Shown here: positions 35,040 to 43,718 of the stretch, piece after piece | Layout of the letters: every line of letters begins with the position of its first letter | Numbering within the stretch: the first letter of the stretch is position 1 | Assembly: GCA_965221195.1 (NCBI GenBank) | Contig: OZ244864.1 | Location: 2,356,001-2,420,000, forward strand | Direction: 5' to 3' | DNA: 64,000 bases | DNA from: Poriferisodalis sp965221195 | Lineage (GTDB): Bacteria; Actinomycetota; Acidimicrobiia; Acidimicrobiales; Poriferisodalaceae | Translations under genes and position numbers: made by a program | The notes under the pieces: generated by a model | The model's database searches: none | What the model was told of the DNA's origin: nothing | Seen by the model: the letters and a program-made list of their open reading frames with translations, nothing else

Positions 35040-37517
35040 TTATCGCTCCTTCTCGATGCGAAGCACAGCTCCGCGAAAAGTGAGTACGTACACCTCGCCG
35101 TCGGCATCAGTACCGAACGACGAAACTCGCCTCGGAGCCACAGCCAGCGTAATCACGTCGCCACCCTCCGGGGGCAAAGCCCAGAGAAACCCCTTGTTGT
35201 GATCAGAAAAAAGATAGTGACCGCTAAGCGCCGGTGTGGCCTTGCCCCGATACATCTCGCCTCCTACCACCGCAAATAGGTCGTCGTCATCTTGAACTTG
35301 GCCGTGTTCGTATGTCGCCACCGGCGAGGCGAACCGTCCATCCTCAATGCAGGCTCTCGGACTCACGCAGAGCGCGCCCTCCATTTGGTTCCATCCGTAG
35401 TTGCCGCCCGAGGCAATTTGATTGATCTCCTCAAAATGGTCTGACCCGACATCGCCAGCCCACAGCACGCCAGTCACCGAGTCGAACGCCATCCGCCACG
35501 GGTTACGTAGCCCATAGGCCCAAATCTCAGGCCGCGCCGCCGGGACACCGACGAACGGGTTGTCGGGCGGGACGACGTAGGGCGTTGCCTGGGAGGCAGC
35601 GCGTACGTCGATGCGGATCACGCTGCCCCAGAGGGTGTCAAGCCGCTGGGATTGCTCCGGCGCACCATCGTCGCCCAACCCGAGATAGAGCATGCTGTCG
35701 GGACCAAAACGAACGGCGCCGCCCCAATGATGAGACCCCTCAACGGGCTGACTTTCCCACACAATCAACTCAGTGTCGGGATCAGCCCGCCGCAGGTCGG
35801 AAAGATCGGCCGTGAAACGCGACAGCCGAGGCACGACTTTAGCGCTAGTCGCTGTGTACCAGATCCAGATGTGGCCATTTTGCTCAAACTGCGGGTCGAG
35901 GGCGACGCTCAGCAAACCCTTAGCGCTCTGGGAATCACCCACGCGGTCGCTGATATTGAGCAACTCAACAGCCTCGGCGCTATCGGGGCTCAGCAGCAGG
36001 ACGCGGCCTTCTTTCTCAGCTACGAACAGGCCCGGTTCAGAGCCGCCGTCGGGGCCGACCGGATAGGCGCCGATTTCGATGGGGTGGTCGAAGGGTCGAT
36101 TGCCGAACACAGGTCTCAACGAAATCTCAGGGCGATCCACGAGGACGCGAGATTCCTGTGCCTGCTCTTTGGGCGCAACCCGCATCGGCGACGGGAGTCG
36201 CAGCGCAGACGGAACTTCGCCTGTCACCCTGTTTCCTTCAATCCACAGTTCCGTCAGGGCAGGTAGGGCCACCAGCAGCGGGGGTATCTCACCGGTGAGC
36301 CGGTTGTGGTTGAGCCTCATCGATTTCAAGTTGGAGAGGCTCCCCAACTCAGGCGGGATCGGCCCGCTCAGACGATTGCTGCCTAGAGCCAAACGTTCCA
36401 AGCTGGCGAGGTTGCCGAGCTGAGGCGGGATCTCACCCGTGAGCTGGTTGTCGTTAAGCCGCAGGTCGGCGAGTTGTGCAAGCCTGCCGAACTCGGCCGG
36501 TATCTCGCCGTCGAAATCGTTGGAGTCGAGCCGGAGCAGCGTGAGCTTGGCGAGGCTGCCCAACTCCGACGGAATCCCACCCGAGAGCAGGTTGCCCGAC
36601 AACCAAAGACTCTGCAAGCCAGCCAGATTGCCCAACTCCGAAGGGATGCTTCCACTGAACTGGTTATCGCCCAACCCGAGCTGCGCAAGATTCGCAAGAT
36701 TGCCCAACTCCGAAGGGATGCTTCCACTGAGCAGGTTGCCCGACAACCAAAGACTCTGCAAGCCAGCCAGATTGCCCAACTCCGAAGGGATGCTTCCGCT
36801 GAACTGGTTATCGCCCAACCCGAGCTGCGCAAGATTCGCAAGATTGCCCAGCTCCGGCGGTATACCACCTATGAGCTTGTTGCCACTCAACACCAGCGAT
36901 GTGAGGTTCGCAAGACTACTCAACTCAGCAGGAATCTCACCGGTAAGCTCGTTGCCTGCAAGCCACAACTCCCTGAGATTCGCAAGATTGCCCAGCTCCG
37001 GCGGTATACCACCTATGAGCTTGTTGCCACTCAACACCAGCGATGTGAGGTTCGCAGGGCTACTCAACTCAGCAGGAATCTCACCGGTAAGTTCGTTGCC
37101 TGCAAGCCGCAACTCCCTGAGATTCGCAAGATTGCTCAACTCAGCAGGAATCGTACCGCTCAGTTGGTTGCCATTGAGCCTTAATTCTTCAAGGCCAATT
37201 AGGTCGCCCAATTCGGGCGGAATTGGCCCGCTTAGCGCGTTTCTGTGCAGTTCCAATGCAACGACGCTCCCGCCGTCGTCAACGGTCACGCCGTGCCATT
37301 CTCCCACCGGCGCGTCGCTCAGCCAGTTGGTGTTGTCTTCCCAATTGGCGCCATCGGTGGCGTCATAGAGCGCACTCAGCGCCGCGAGTTCAACAGACGG
37401 GTCCGCAGCGACGCCTTTGGCGGCGGAGGGCACCGAGTTGGAAGCGCTCTGTTGGCATGCGGCTGTCAGCAGCGCCAGCGCAACCACCAAGAGAACGTGG
37501 CGACCTACGGCAAGCAT
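35040..37517 (-). CDS. LRR lipoprotein fused to a glucose/sorbosone dehydrogenase-type beta-propeller
   Basis: 825 residues from ATG 37517 (AAGGTG upstream; a TTG at 37544 is less likely). The signal ends LALLTAAC, giving lipid-anchored Cys21. LRRs of the IPxELGNLxNL type span about 45-440 and contain near-exact 144-bp (two-LRR) tandem copies. Residues about 465-825 are a GSDH-type six-bladed propeller: HPIEIGAYPV, SHHWGGAVRFGPDSMLYLGL, WAYGLRNPWRMAFD and GGNYGWNQMEG. Relatives are PQQ-dependent soluble aldose dehydrogenases, but many homologues are non-enzymatic binding propellers. It is the first gene of the cluster. A sugar-sensing or adhesive surface protein is inferred. Confidence 0.86.
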   Translation of the reverse strand: MLAVGRHVLLVVALALLTAACQQSASNSVPSAAKGVAADPSVELAALSALYDATDGANWEDNTNWLSDAPVGEWHGVTVDDGGSVVALELHRNALSGPIPPELGDLIGLEELRLNGNQLSGTIPAELSNLANLRELRLAGNELTGEIPAELSSPANLTSLVLSGNKLIGGIPPELGNLANLRELWLAGNELTGEIPAELSSLANLTSLVLSGNKLIGGIPPELGNLANLAQLGLGDNQFSGSIPSELGNLAGLQSLWLSGNLLSGSIPSELGNLANLAQLGLGDNQFSGSIPSELGNLAGLQSLWLSGNLLSGGIPSELGSLAKLTLLRLDSNDFDGEIPAEFGRLAQLADLRLNDNQLTGEIPPQLGNLASLERLALGSNRLSGPIPPELGSLSNLKSMRLNHNRLTGEIPPLLVALPALTELWIEGNRVTGEVPSALRLPSPMRVAPKEQAQESRVLVDRPEISLRPVFGNRPFDHPIEIGAYPVGPDGGSEPGLFVAEKEGRVLLLSPDSAEAVELLNISDRVGDSQSAKGLLSVALDPQFEQNGHIWIWYTATSAKVVPRLSRFTADLSDLRRADPDTELIVWESQPVEGSHHWGGAVRFGPDSMLYLGLGDDGAPEQSQRLDTLWGSVIRIDVRAASQATPYVVPPDNPFVGVPAARPEIWAYGLRNPWRMAFDSVTGVLWAGDVGSDHFEEINQIASGGNYGWNQMEGALCVSPRACIEDGRFASPVATYEHGQVQDDDDLFAVVGGEMYRGKATPALSGHYLFSDHNKGFLWALPPEGGDVITLAVAPRRVSSFGTDADGEVYVLTFRGAVLRIEKER
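36585..37056 (-). repeat. Two near-exact 144-bp tandem duplications within the LRR region
   Basis: 36585-36728 recurs from 36729 to about 36850 with one visible mismatch. A second 144-bp period links 36841-36984 to 36985 onward. Each unit is 48 residues, or two LRRs, so repeat number can change without breaking the frame. Confidence 0.87.
37140..37244 (-). repeat. 105-bp segment identical to 34284-34388
   Basis: Second copy of the LRR segment shared with the downstream lipoprotein gene; it encodes the repeats just after the N-terminal cap. Confidence 0.85.
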
Positions 37518-37609
37518 TTGGCACCTTGGTTCAGATCGCAGCAAAGGCGGCGGGGGCGGGGGCGAAGTTCGCTTGGGGCTCTGCTTGTAGGGCGGTGCTG
37601 GCCACCGGG

Positions 37610-38635
37610 TCAGCCCTTCACGAGGGTGCGCCAGCCGAAGGGATCAGGCGCTGCACCTATCTGGATGTCAACCAGAGCTTGGCGCAGCCGCATCGTGTTG
37701 GCACCGGGCTGACCGTCCCCCACTGTCAGTGTCTTGCCTTCGTAAAGGATTGTGCCGACCGGTGCCAGCACAGCCGCCGTTCCCGACAAGAACGCCTCGC
37801 CTCGTTCGGTCCAGTCGATCAGTTCTTCGGGATCGATCGACCGCTCCTCAACCTCGTAACCCATCGACGCAGCCAGTTCAATGACCGATGACCGAGTAAC
37901 ACCGTGGAGGAACGACTCGTCAAGGTGGCGAGTCACGATTCGCTCGTCGTCGGCAAGAAAGAAGTTTGATGCTCCTGTCTCGGTTATGTCACCGCCGGTG
38001 GCGAACAGCATCTGATCTACCGCCTCGTTGCTGGCCATTGCGTCCAGCGTGGGGGCAAGCGCCATGGCATAGTTCCCGCCACATTTGACCATGCCGAACT
38101 GCGGGACTGTCCGGGGAATCTCCGTCTCGACCAGCAAAGTCAAAGGTCGAATCCCGCCTTTGAAATAGTCGCCAACCGGGCAGTTGACGACGTAGAGCAG
38201 AGCGCTTCGCGCTGGGCGGGCTGCGGCACCGATGTCGGGCTCGGTGCCGATCAGTGTCGGACGGATATACAGCGATCCGGGTGGGTCCGGCACTTCGGCG
38301 GCGTTGGCCTCAACCGCGTCGATGGCCATCTGATGCAGAACGTCGCCGTCGATGGCCGGCAGCCTCAGCCGCTGTGCGCTCGCGATCATGCGGGCGACGT
38401 GACTGTCCAGCCGGAAAATCGCCAACGATCCGTTGACTTGGCGGTGCGCCTTCAAGCCTTCGAAGATGGCGCTGCCGTAGTGCAGTACGTGAGCCGCTGG
38501 GCTGATCGAGAAATCGCCGAAGGGCTCTGCTACTCCGCGGTAGACGTACGGCCCACCCTCAGCGCGCGCCGTCGTCATGTGGTCGCAAAAGATGGTCCCA
38601 AACGGGACCGTGAACGGATCGGGCTTAGAAGTCAC
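37610..38635 (-). CDS. ilvE: Branched-chain amino acid aminotransferase
   Basis: A 341-residue class IV PLP aminotransferase catalysing the last step of valine, leucine and isoleucine synthesis and the first of their breakdown. The PLP Lys is K184 in FGMVKCGGNYA; LHYGSAIFEGLKAHR, LYIRPTLIGTEP and TGASNFF are typical of bacterial IlvE of the longer subfamily. GTG 38635 has AGGAG 5 bases upstream and gives the family length; an open frame to 38653 adds six residues. It is divergent from the flavoprotein gene. The start of its upstream region holds the repeated CACAGCTT. Confidence 0.93.
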   Translation of the reverse strand: MTSKPDPFTVPFGTIFCDHMTTARAEGGPYVYRGVAEPFGDFSISPAAHVLHYGSAIFEGLKAHRQVNGSLAIFRLDSHVARMIASAQRLRLPAIDGDVLHQMAIDAVEANAAEVPDPPGSLYIRPTLIGTEPDIGAAARPARSALLYVVNCPVGDYFKGGIRPLTLLVETEIPRTVPQFGMVKCGGNYAMALAPTLDAMASNEAVDQMLFATGGDITETGASNFFLADDERIVTRHLDESFLHGVTRSSVIELAASMGYEVEERSIDPEELIDWTERGEAFLSGTAAVLAPVGTILYEGKTLTVGDGQPGANTMRLRQALVDIQIGAAPDPFGWRTLVKG

Positions 38636-38693
38636 CGGTGCTCCTTTCAACACAGCTTAACTGTTTCATGGCAACACAGCTTCATAAACTCAG

Positions 38694-40283
38694 GTGGACA
38701 TGATTCATACGTTTGATAACTCAGTTGATAACGCAGTTGATGACTCAGCGAGAGAGGCGAGTGCGCTGTCGGGTACGCATCGGGCGAGATTCGATGTGCC
38801 AGTGAGATTTGACGTGGTTGTGGTTGGGGCGGGAAACGCTGCGATGTGTGCAGCGCTCGCAGCCCATGAGGGCGGTGCCCGAGTGCTGGTGCTGGAACGA
38901 GCACCTGAGGCCGAAGCAGGCGGCAACAGCCGATTCACTGCCGGTGCGATTCGATTCGCTTACAACGGCGTTGAGGATCTGCGTGAACTGATGCCCGATC
39001 TCACCGACGCTGATGTCGAAATGACCGACTTCGGTGCCTACACAGAGGACGATTTCTACGCCGATCTTGGGCGGGTCACCGACTACCGCTGCGAGCCGGA
39101 GTTGGCCGACACGCTCGTCACTCGCAGCAAGGAGACTTTGCTGTGGATGGCGAACCATGGGGTACGATTCGCACCGATCTGGGGACGCCAAGCATTCCAA
39201 GTGGACGGGCGGTTTAGGTTCTGGGGTGGACTCACGGTGGAAACGGTGGGTGGCGGCGAAGGGCTGGTGGAGTCGCTGCGTGCAGCACTGGCCCGCAACG
39301 AAATCGAACTGTGGCACCAATCCGCTGGACAGCAACTGATGATCGACGATGTCGGTGCCATCTGTGGTGTCCGGGTGCGTACCCGCCGAGGCGCTCTAGA
39401 TGTGTACTGCGGTGCCGTGGTGCTAGCTGCGGGTGGGTTCGAGGCGAACGCTGAGTGGCGCACCCGCTACCTCGGCCCCGGTTGGGACCTCGCCAAAGTG
39501 CGCGGCACTCGTTTCAACACCGGCGATGGCATCGCGATGGCTCTTGACGCAGGCGCTATGCCATACGGCAACTGGAGCGGTGCCCACGCCGTGGCATGGG
39601 ACTACAACGCTCCCGAGTTCGGTGACCTCGCGGTCGGCGACGGCTTCCAGAAGCACAGCTACCCATTCGGCATCGTGCTCAACTCCGACGGCAAGCGCTT
39701 CGTGGACGAAGGCGCCGACTTCCGCAACTACACCTACGCCCGCTACGGGCGCGAAGTACTAACCCAGCCGGGCCATTCGGCGTGGCAGGTCTTCGATGCC
39801 AGCACCGAACACCTCCTGCGCGACGAGTACCGCATCCGGCAGGTCACCAAGGTCACCGCCGACACGCTTGAAGAACTCTGCGCTCGCATGGAAGGCGTAG
39901 ACACCACCGGTGCGCTGGCAACCATTGCCGAATTCAACGCTGCTGTGGACCGCAGCGTTGAGTTCGACCCCAACGTGCTCGACGGTCGTCGCACCCGGGG
40001 TCTCGAACCAGACAAGACAAACTGGGCGATGCCGCTCGAGCATCCTCCCTTTGCGGCCTATCGAGTCACCTGCGGACTCACTTTCACCTTCGGCGGCTTG
40101 CGGATTGACGGCGACGGCTGCGTGCTTGACACCGACCTGCATCCAATCTGTGGCCTCTACGCAGCGGGTGAGTTGGTGGGCGGCCTCTTCTACGGCAACT
40201 ACCCCGGCGGGTCGGGTCTTTGCGCGGGTTCGGTATTCGGGCGTCTAGCCGGAACTTCCGCCGCCGAATACGTCACCCAGTGA
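38694..40283 (+). CDS. FAD-dependent dehydrogenase of the TcuA/fumarate-reductase flavoprotein family
   Basis: A 529-residue flavoprotein. The FAD dinucleotide motif is VVVGAGNAAMCAALAA, followed by GGNSRFTAG, and it closes with LYAAGELVGG and YPGGSGLCAGSVFGR. It resembles tricarballylate dehydrogenase TcuA and 3-ketosteroid dehydrogenase/fumarate reductase flavoproteins, which remove or add hydrogen across a carbon-carbon bond next to a carboxylate or ketone. The substrate is not certain; no tcuB-like partner is adjacent. Either GTG 38694 or ATG 38700 could be the start. The N-terminal tail is duplicated (DNSVDNAVDDS). Confidence 0.82.
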   Translation: MDMIHTFDNSVDNAVDDSAREASALSGTHRARFDVPVRFDVVVVGAGNAAMCAALAAHEGGARVLVLERAPEAEAGGNSRFTAGAIRFAYNGVEDLRELMPDLTDADVEMTDFGAYTEDDFYADLGRVTDYRCEPELADTLVTRSKETLLWMANHGVRFAPIWGRQAFQVDGRFRFWGGLTVETVGGGEGLVESLRAALARNEIELWHQSAGQQLMIDDVGAICGVRVRTRRGALDVYCGAVVLAAGGFEANAEWRTRYLGPGWDLAKVRGTRFNTGDGIAMALDAGAMPYGNWSGAHAVAWDYNAPEFGDLAVGDGFQKHSYPFGIVLNSDGKRFVDEGADFRNYTYARYGREVLTQPGHSAWQVFDASTEHLLRDEYRIRQVTKVTADTLEELCARMEGVDTTGALATIAEFNAAVDRSVEFDPNVLDGRRTRGLEPDKTNWAMPLEHPPFAAYRVTCGLTFTFGGLRIDGDGCVLDTDLHPICGLYAAGELVGGLFYGNYPGGSGLCAGSVFGRLAGTSAAEYVTQ

Positions 40284-40415
40284 GCGGCGACTCGATCTCC
40301 TTCATCACTGGCAGGTTCACTGTTGGCAGGCTCGCTGTAGCGTCAAATCATCCCCTCGGCAGTCTCCGTGCCCGTTGGCGGATATCGGGACGTTGCCTCG
40401 AACCGGGAGCAGGCT

Positions 40416-42794
40416 GTGAACTCGACATCGAAGATCGTCTACACCCACACCGACGAAGCTCCAGCGCTCGCCACGTACTCGCTGCTGCCGATCATCACAG
40501 CGTTCACCGAAGCTGCGGGCATCAATGTCGAAACCCGCGACATCTCGCTAGCGGGCCGCATCCTCGCAGCGTTCAGTGACACGCTTGCACCTCACCAACG
40601 AACCGGCGACGCATTGAGCGAACTCGGCGAATGGGCCAAGCAGCGAGACGCCAACATCATCAAACTGCCGAACATCTCCGCCTCGGTGCCCCAGCTCAAG
40701 GCTGCGATAGCCGAGCTGCAGTCAAAGGGCTACGCAGTCCCCGATTATCCCGATGATGCCGGCGGTGCATCTGGACGCGAGATTCGTGAGCGCTATGACC
40801 GAATCAAGGGTTCGGCGGTCAACCCGGTGCTACGCGAAGGCAATTCCGACCGCCGCGCCCCGCGCGCGGTCAAGGAGTACGCACGTCAGTACCCGCACTC
40901 GATGGGCGCTTGGTCGCCGGACAGTCGCAGCCACGTCGCCACCATGTCCGCTGGCGACTTCCGTTCCAATGAGCAATCGGTAACAGTGCTCAAAGCCGGT
41001 TCGCTACACATCGAGCACCTAGATGCCGACGGCAACGTCCGGCTGATGCGCAAGGTCGCTGTAGAGGCGGGCGAAGTGGTTGACGCCACGTACATGTCAG
41101 TCGCAGCGCTACGTAAATTCCTAGATCACCAAATCGCCGATGCCCGTTCGTTAGGTGTGCTGTTCTCATTGCACCTCAAAGCCACGATGATGAAGGTTTC
41201 CGACCCGATTGTGTTCGGACACGCCGTACGGGCGTTCTTCGCACCAGTGTTTGAGCAGCACGGCGACACGCTTGAAACTGCCGGGGCCGACCCTAACGAC
41301 GGCTGGGCCAACGTGCTTGCCGCCGTCGAAGCGCTGCCCGCTACCCAACGCGAAGCAGTCGAGTCGGACATCGCTGCTGTACTCGCTGAGGGGCCGGAGC
41401 TAGCGATGGTCGACTCAGACCGTGGCATCACCAACTTGCATGTACCGAGCGATGTCATCGTTGACGCGTCGATGCCGGCAATGATCCGGGCATCGGGCCA
41501 GATGTGGAATGCCCAAGGCAACCAGCAGGACACCAAAGCGGTCATTGCGGACTCCAGCTACGCGGGTGTCTTCCAGGCTGTCATCGACGACTGCCGCAAA
41601 AACGGCGCGTTTGACCCCACGACGATGGGTTCGGTGCCCAATGTGGGTTTGATGGCACAAAAAGCCGAGGAATACGGCAGCCACGACAAGACCTACGAAG
41701 TGGATGCACCGGGCACCATGCGTGTCGTGACTGAGTCCGGTGAGATGCTGATGAGCCACCAAGTCGCCGAGGGTGACATCTGGCGAATGTGTACCACGAA
41801 GGACTCAGCGATTGCTAACTGGGTTGACTTAGCGATTGAGCGCGGGCAGATCACCGATGCACCGGTGGTTTTTTGGCTCGATTCGGACCGACCTCATGAT
41901 GCTCAGCTCCTAGCCAAGGTCAATGCTCGCCTCAGTGCTCGCCTCGCCGAGCGGGCATCACAGACCACCAACACAACCAGCCCAGCCAACACAACCAACA
42001 CAACCAGCCCAGCCAGCCCGGCGGCAACTCACGATAATTCTGCAGCAACAGTTGCTAGAGAACTACAAGCTCCCTTCGCCGAAGCGGCTGCGGTGCTGGG
42101 CATACAACTTCATGTGATGGCACCCGCTGATGCGTGCAGGTTCTCGCTAGAACGCATCCGAAGCGGAAAAGACACCATCTCGGTAACCGGCAACGTGCTA
42201 CGCGACTACAACACCGACCTGTTCCCGATCCTCGAACTCGGCACCTCGGCCAAGATGTTGTCGGTGGTGCCGCTGATGGCAGGCGGTGGACTCTTTGAGA
42301 CGGGCGCAGGCGGCTCAGCGCCCAAGCATGTGCAGCAGATGACACAAGAGAACCACCTCCGCTGGGACAGCCTCGGTGAGTTCCTTGCGCTGGCCGTCTC
42401 GCTTGAGCATCTGGCCCGTGTCGCCGGCAATACTGCTGCGCAAGTCCTCGCCGACGCACTCGACGCAGCGATCGGCACTTGGCTGGCTGAAGGTCGAGCA
42501 CCGGGCCGTCGGGTGCATGAACCCGACAATCGAGCCAGCCACTTCCACCTCGCCAAGCACTGGGCCGCCGAAATAGCCCGCCAATCAACAGATGCCGAAC
42601 TCGCCAATCGGTTCGCTCCGCTCGCAACGGCGCTCGCCACAAACGAACGGCAGATCATCGCCGAGTTGGTGGAATGTCAAGGTGTCCCGGTTGATCTCGG
42701 CGGCTACTACCTGCCCGATCCCGAACTCGCTGAAGCCGCTATGCGACCCAGCACCACGTTCAACGAGATCATAGATAACTTCCCTAACGGCTAG
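40416..42794 (+). CDS. icd: Isocitrate dehydrogenase, NADP-dependent, monomeric type
   Basis: A 792-residue monomeric NADP isocitrate dehydrogenase (IDH-II type, usually about 740 residues), which makes 2-oxoglutarate and NADPH in the TCA cycle. Family landmarks are KIVYTHTDEAPALATYSLLP near the start, IIKLPNISASVPQLKAAIAE, and VDLGGYYLPDPELAEAAMRP at the end. The extra length comes partly from a Thr/Asn/Pro/Ala insert (about 517-545) built of tandem repeats (TNTTSPANTTNTTSPA), presumably a surface loop. GTG 40416 is supported by GGGAG upstream. It is separated by 132 bases from the flavoprotein. Confidence 0.93.
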   Translation: MNSTSKIVYTHTDEAPALATYSLLPIITAFTEAAGINVETRDISLAGRILAAFSDTLAPHQRTGDALSELGEWAKQRDANIIKLPNISASVPQLKAAIAELQSKGYAVPDYPDDAGGASGREIRERYDRIKGSAVNPVLREGNSDRRAPRAVKEYARQYPHSMGAWSPDSRSHVATMSAGDFRSNEQSVTVLKAGSLHIEHLDADGNVRLMRKVAVEAGEVVDATYMSVAALRKFLDHQIADARSLGVLFSLHLKATMMKVSDPIVFGHAVRAFFAPVFEQHGDTLETAGADPNDGWANVLAAVEALPATQREAVESDIAAVLAEGPELAMVDSDRGITNLHVPSDVIVDASMPAMIRASGQMWNAQGNQQDTKAVIADSSYAGVFQAVIDDCRKNGAFDPTTMGSVPNVGLMAQKAEEYGSHDKTYEVDAPGTMRVVTESGEMLMSHQVAEGDIWRMCTTKDSAIANWVDLAIERGQITDAPVVFWLDSDRPHDAQLLAKVNARLSARLAERASQTTNTTSPANTTNTTSPASPAATHDNSAATVARELQAPFAEAAAVLGIQLHVMAPADACRFSLERIRSGKDTISVTGNVLRDYNTDLFPILELGTSAKMLSVVPLMAGGGLFETGAGGSAPKHVQQMTQENHLRWDSLGEFLALAVSLEHLARVAGNTAAQVLADALDAAIGTWLAEGRAPGRRVHEPDNRASHFHLAKHWAAEIARQSTDAELANRFAPLATALATNERQIIAELVECQGVPVDLGGYYLPDPELAEAAMRPSTTFNEIIDNFPNG
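41970..42020 (+). repeat. Tandem repeat insert in icd
   Basis: ACAACCAGCCCAGCC and ACACAACC units repeat in frame, encoding NTTSPANTTNTTSPA. The flanking protein is well conserved, so this is an inserted loop. Confidence 0.85.
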
Positions 42795-42869
42795 CAGACC
42801 GCTGAGGTAGCCGATCTCAAACAGACCTGCAAATCTTTGATGTGCAGCGTTGCTTTTGCGGGTCAATCA

Positions 42870-43718
42870 TTAAGTGACAGAGTCCGACACCGTCCGATAA
42901 GACCTGAGGTCTTCTGGAGAAAGCTCATCGGGTTCTACTAGCCGATAGTGGCGTTCACATTCCACAGTGATTTGGCCATCGTGTTCACCGAATTCAAACA
43001 GCGCTATGCCGTCGTTGTCCATGAACTGCGCTGCTATAGGACGAGGTCGAAGCTGAGGGAATTTCTGCTCGGCGACACGAAAGTCCTGCCATATCTGAAT
43101 GACACTCAGCACATCGGTACCACCCTTGGCCTGGACTGGCAACACAGAGTGTGTTCCGTGGAAATCAACGCCCATATAGAGTTCGTCTGTTTCAACCTGA
43201 GAGGTGCTTGCATTCCCCGAAATGACATTGTCGATCTCAATCGTCGTCCGCAAATGACTCTGAAGTGGATAGCACGTCAAACCAGTGAAAATGTCAAGCA
43301 AGCGGTTGTAGCGGACGCGAGCCAACAAGGCCTGCTCGTCGGACATTGAGTACATCGAAATCATGCCCGGCGTTGCATCCGGGATCTTGACCATCGACAG
43401 GCCTTGCCGTGGCTCAATCAGGTTAAGGGGCACGGGGCGGAGTGCGTACACGGCCTTGCCGCCCGGGAATATCGCCCATTCGAGTCCAGGCGGCGCTGCT
43501 GCGAGAATATCTTCGGGCAGTGGCACGCGGTACCTCAACGAGTAAACGATATCGCCGACGTTCTTCGGGCGCTTCTCGCCAAGGCTTGCTGCCGCTGCGA
43601 TGATCTCGTCTCGGGTAAACGGCACTTCACTTTGTTTTGATTGAAACTTCTCGGCGAAGATCTTGCTGAGAATTCTTTGAGCCAGAGTACCTGACACCGT
43701 CATTGCCTCTCCACTCAT
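42870..43718 (-). CDS. Probable type II restriction endonuclease
   Basis: About 282 residues, directly downstream of and overlapping (ATGA) a DNA methyltransferase. The N-terminal 110 residues look like a winged-helix DNA-binding part (FTRDEIIAAAASLG, LPEDILAAAPPGLEW). The core TIEIDNVISG, QVETDELYMGVD and HSVLPVQAKGGTD resembles a PD-(D/E)xK nuclease fold with Gln in place of the acidic residue (QAK). I do not recognise the specific family. ATG 43718 is coupled to the methyltransferase stop; ATG 43703, with GGAGAGG before it, is an alternative. The base composition looks more AT-rich than the neighbours, fitting acquired DNA. Pairing with the methylase is the main support for the function. 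Confidence 0.65.
   Translation of the reverse strand: MSGEAMTVSGTLAQRILSKIFAEKFQSKQSEVPFTRDEIIAAAASLGEKRPKNVGDIVYSLRYRVPLPEDILAAAPPGLEWAIFPGGKAVYALRPVPLNLIEPRQGLSMVKIPDATPGMISMYSMSDEQALLARVRYNRLLDIFTGLTCYPLQSHLRTTIEIDNVISGNASTSQVETDELYMGVDFHGTHSVLPVQAKGGTDVLSVIQIWQDFRVAEQKFPQLRPRPIAAQFMDNDGIALFEFGEHDGQITVECERHYRLVEPDELSPEDLRSYRTVSDSVT

Noticed and set aside
36439..37368. Long plus-strand open frame opposite the LRR-propeller gene
   Set aside because: Repetitive shadow of LRR coding; a similar frame at 34276-35202 has the same cause.
32574..37517. Regular DNA repeats suggesting a CRISPR-like or satellite array
   Set aside because: The 72- and 144-bp periods are LRR codons in an open reading frame, with no spacers or cas genes.
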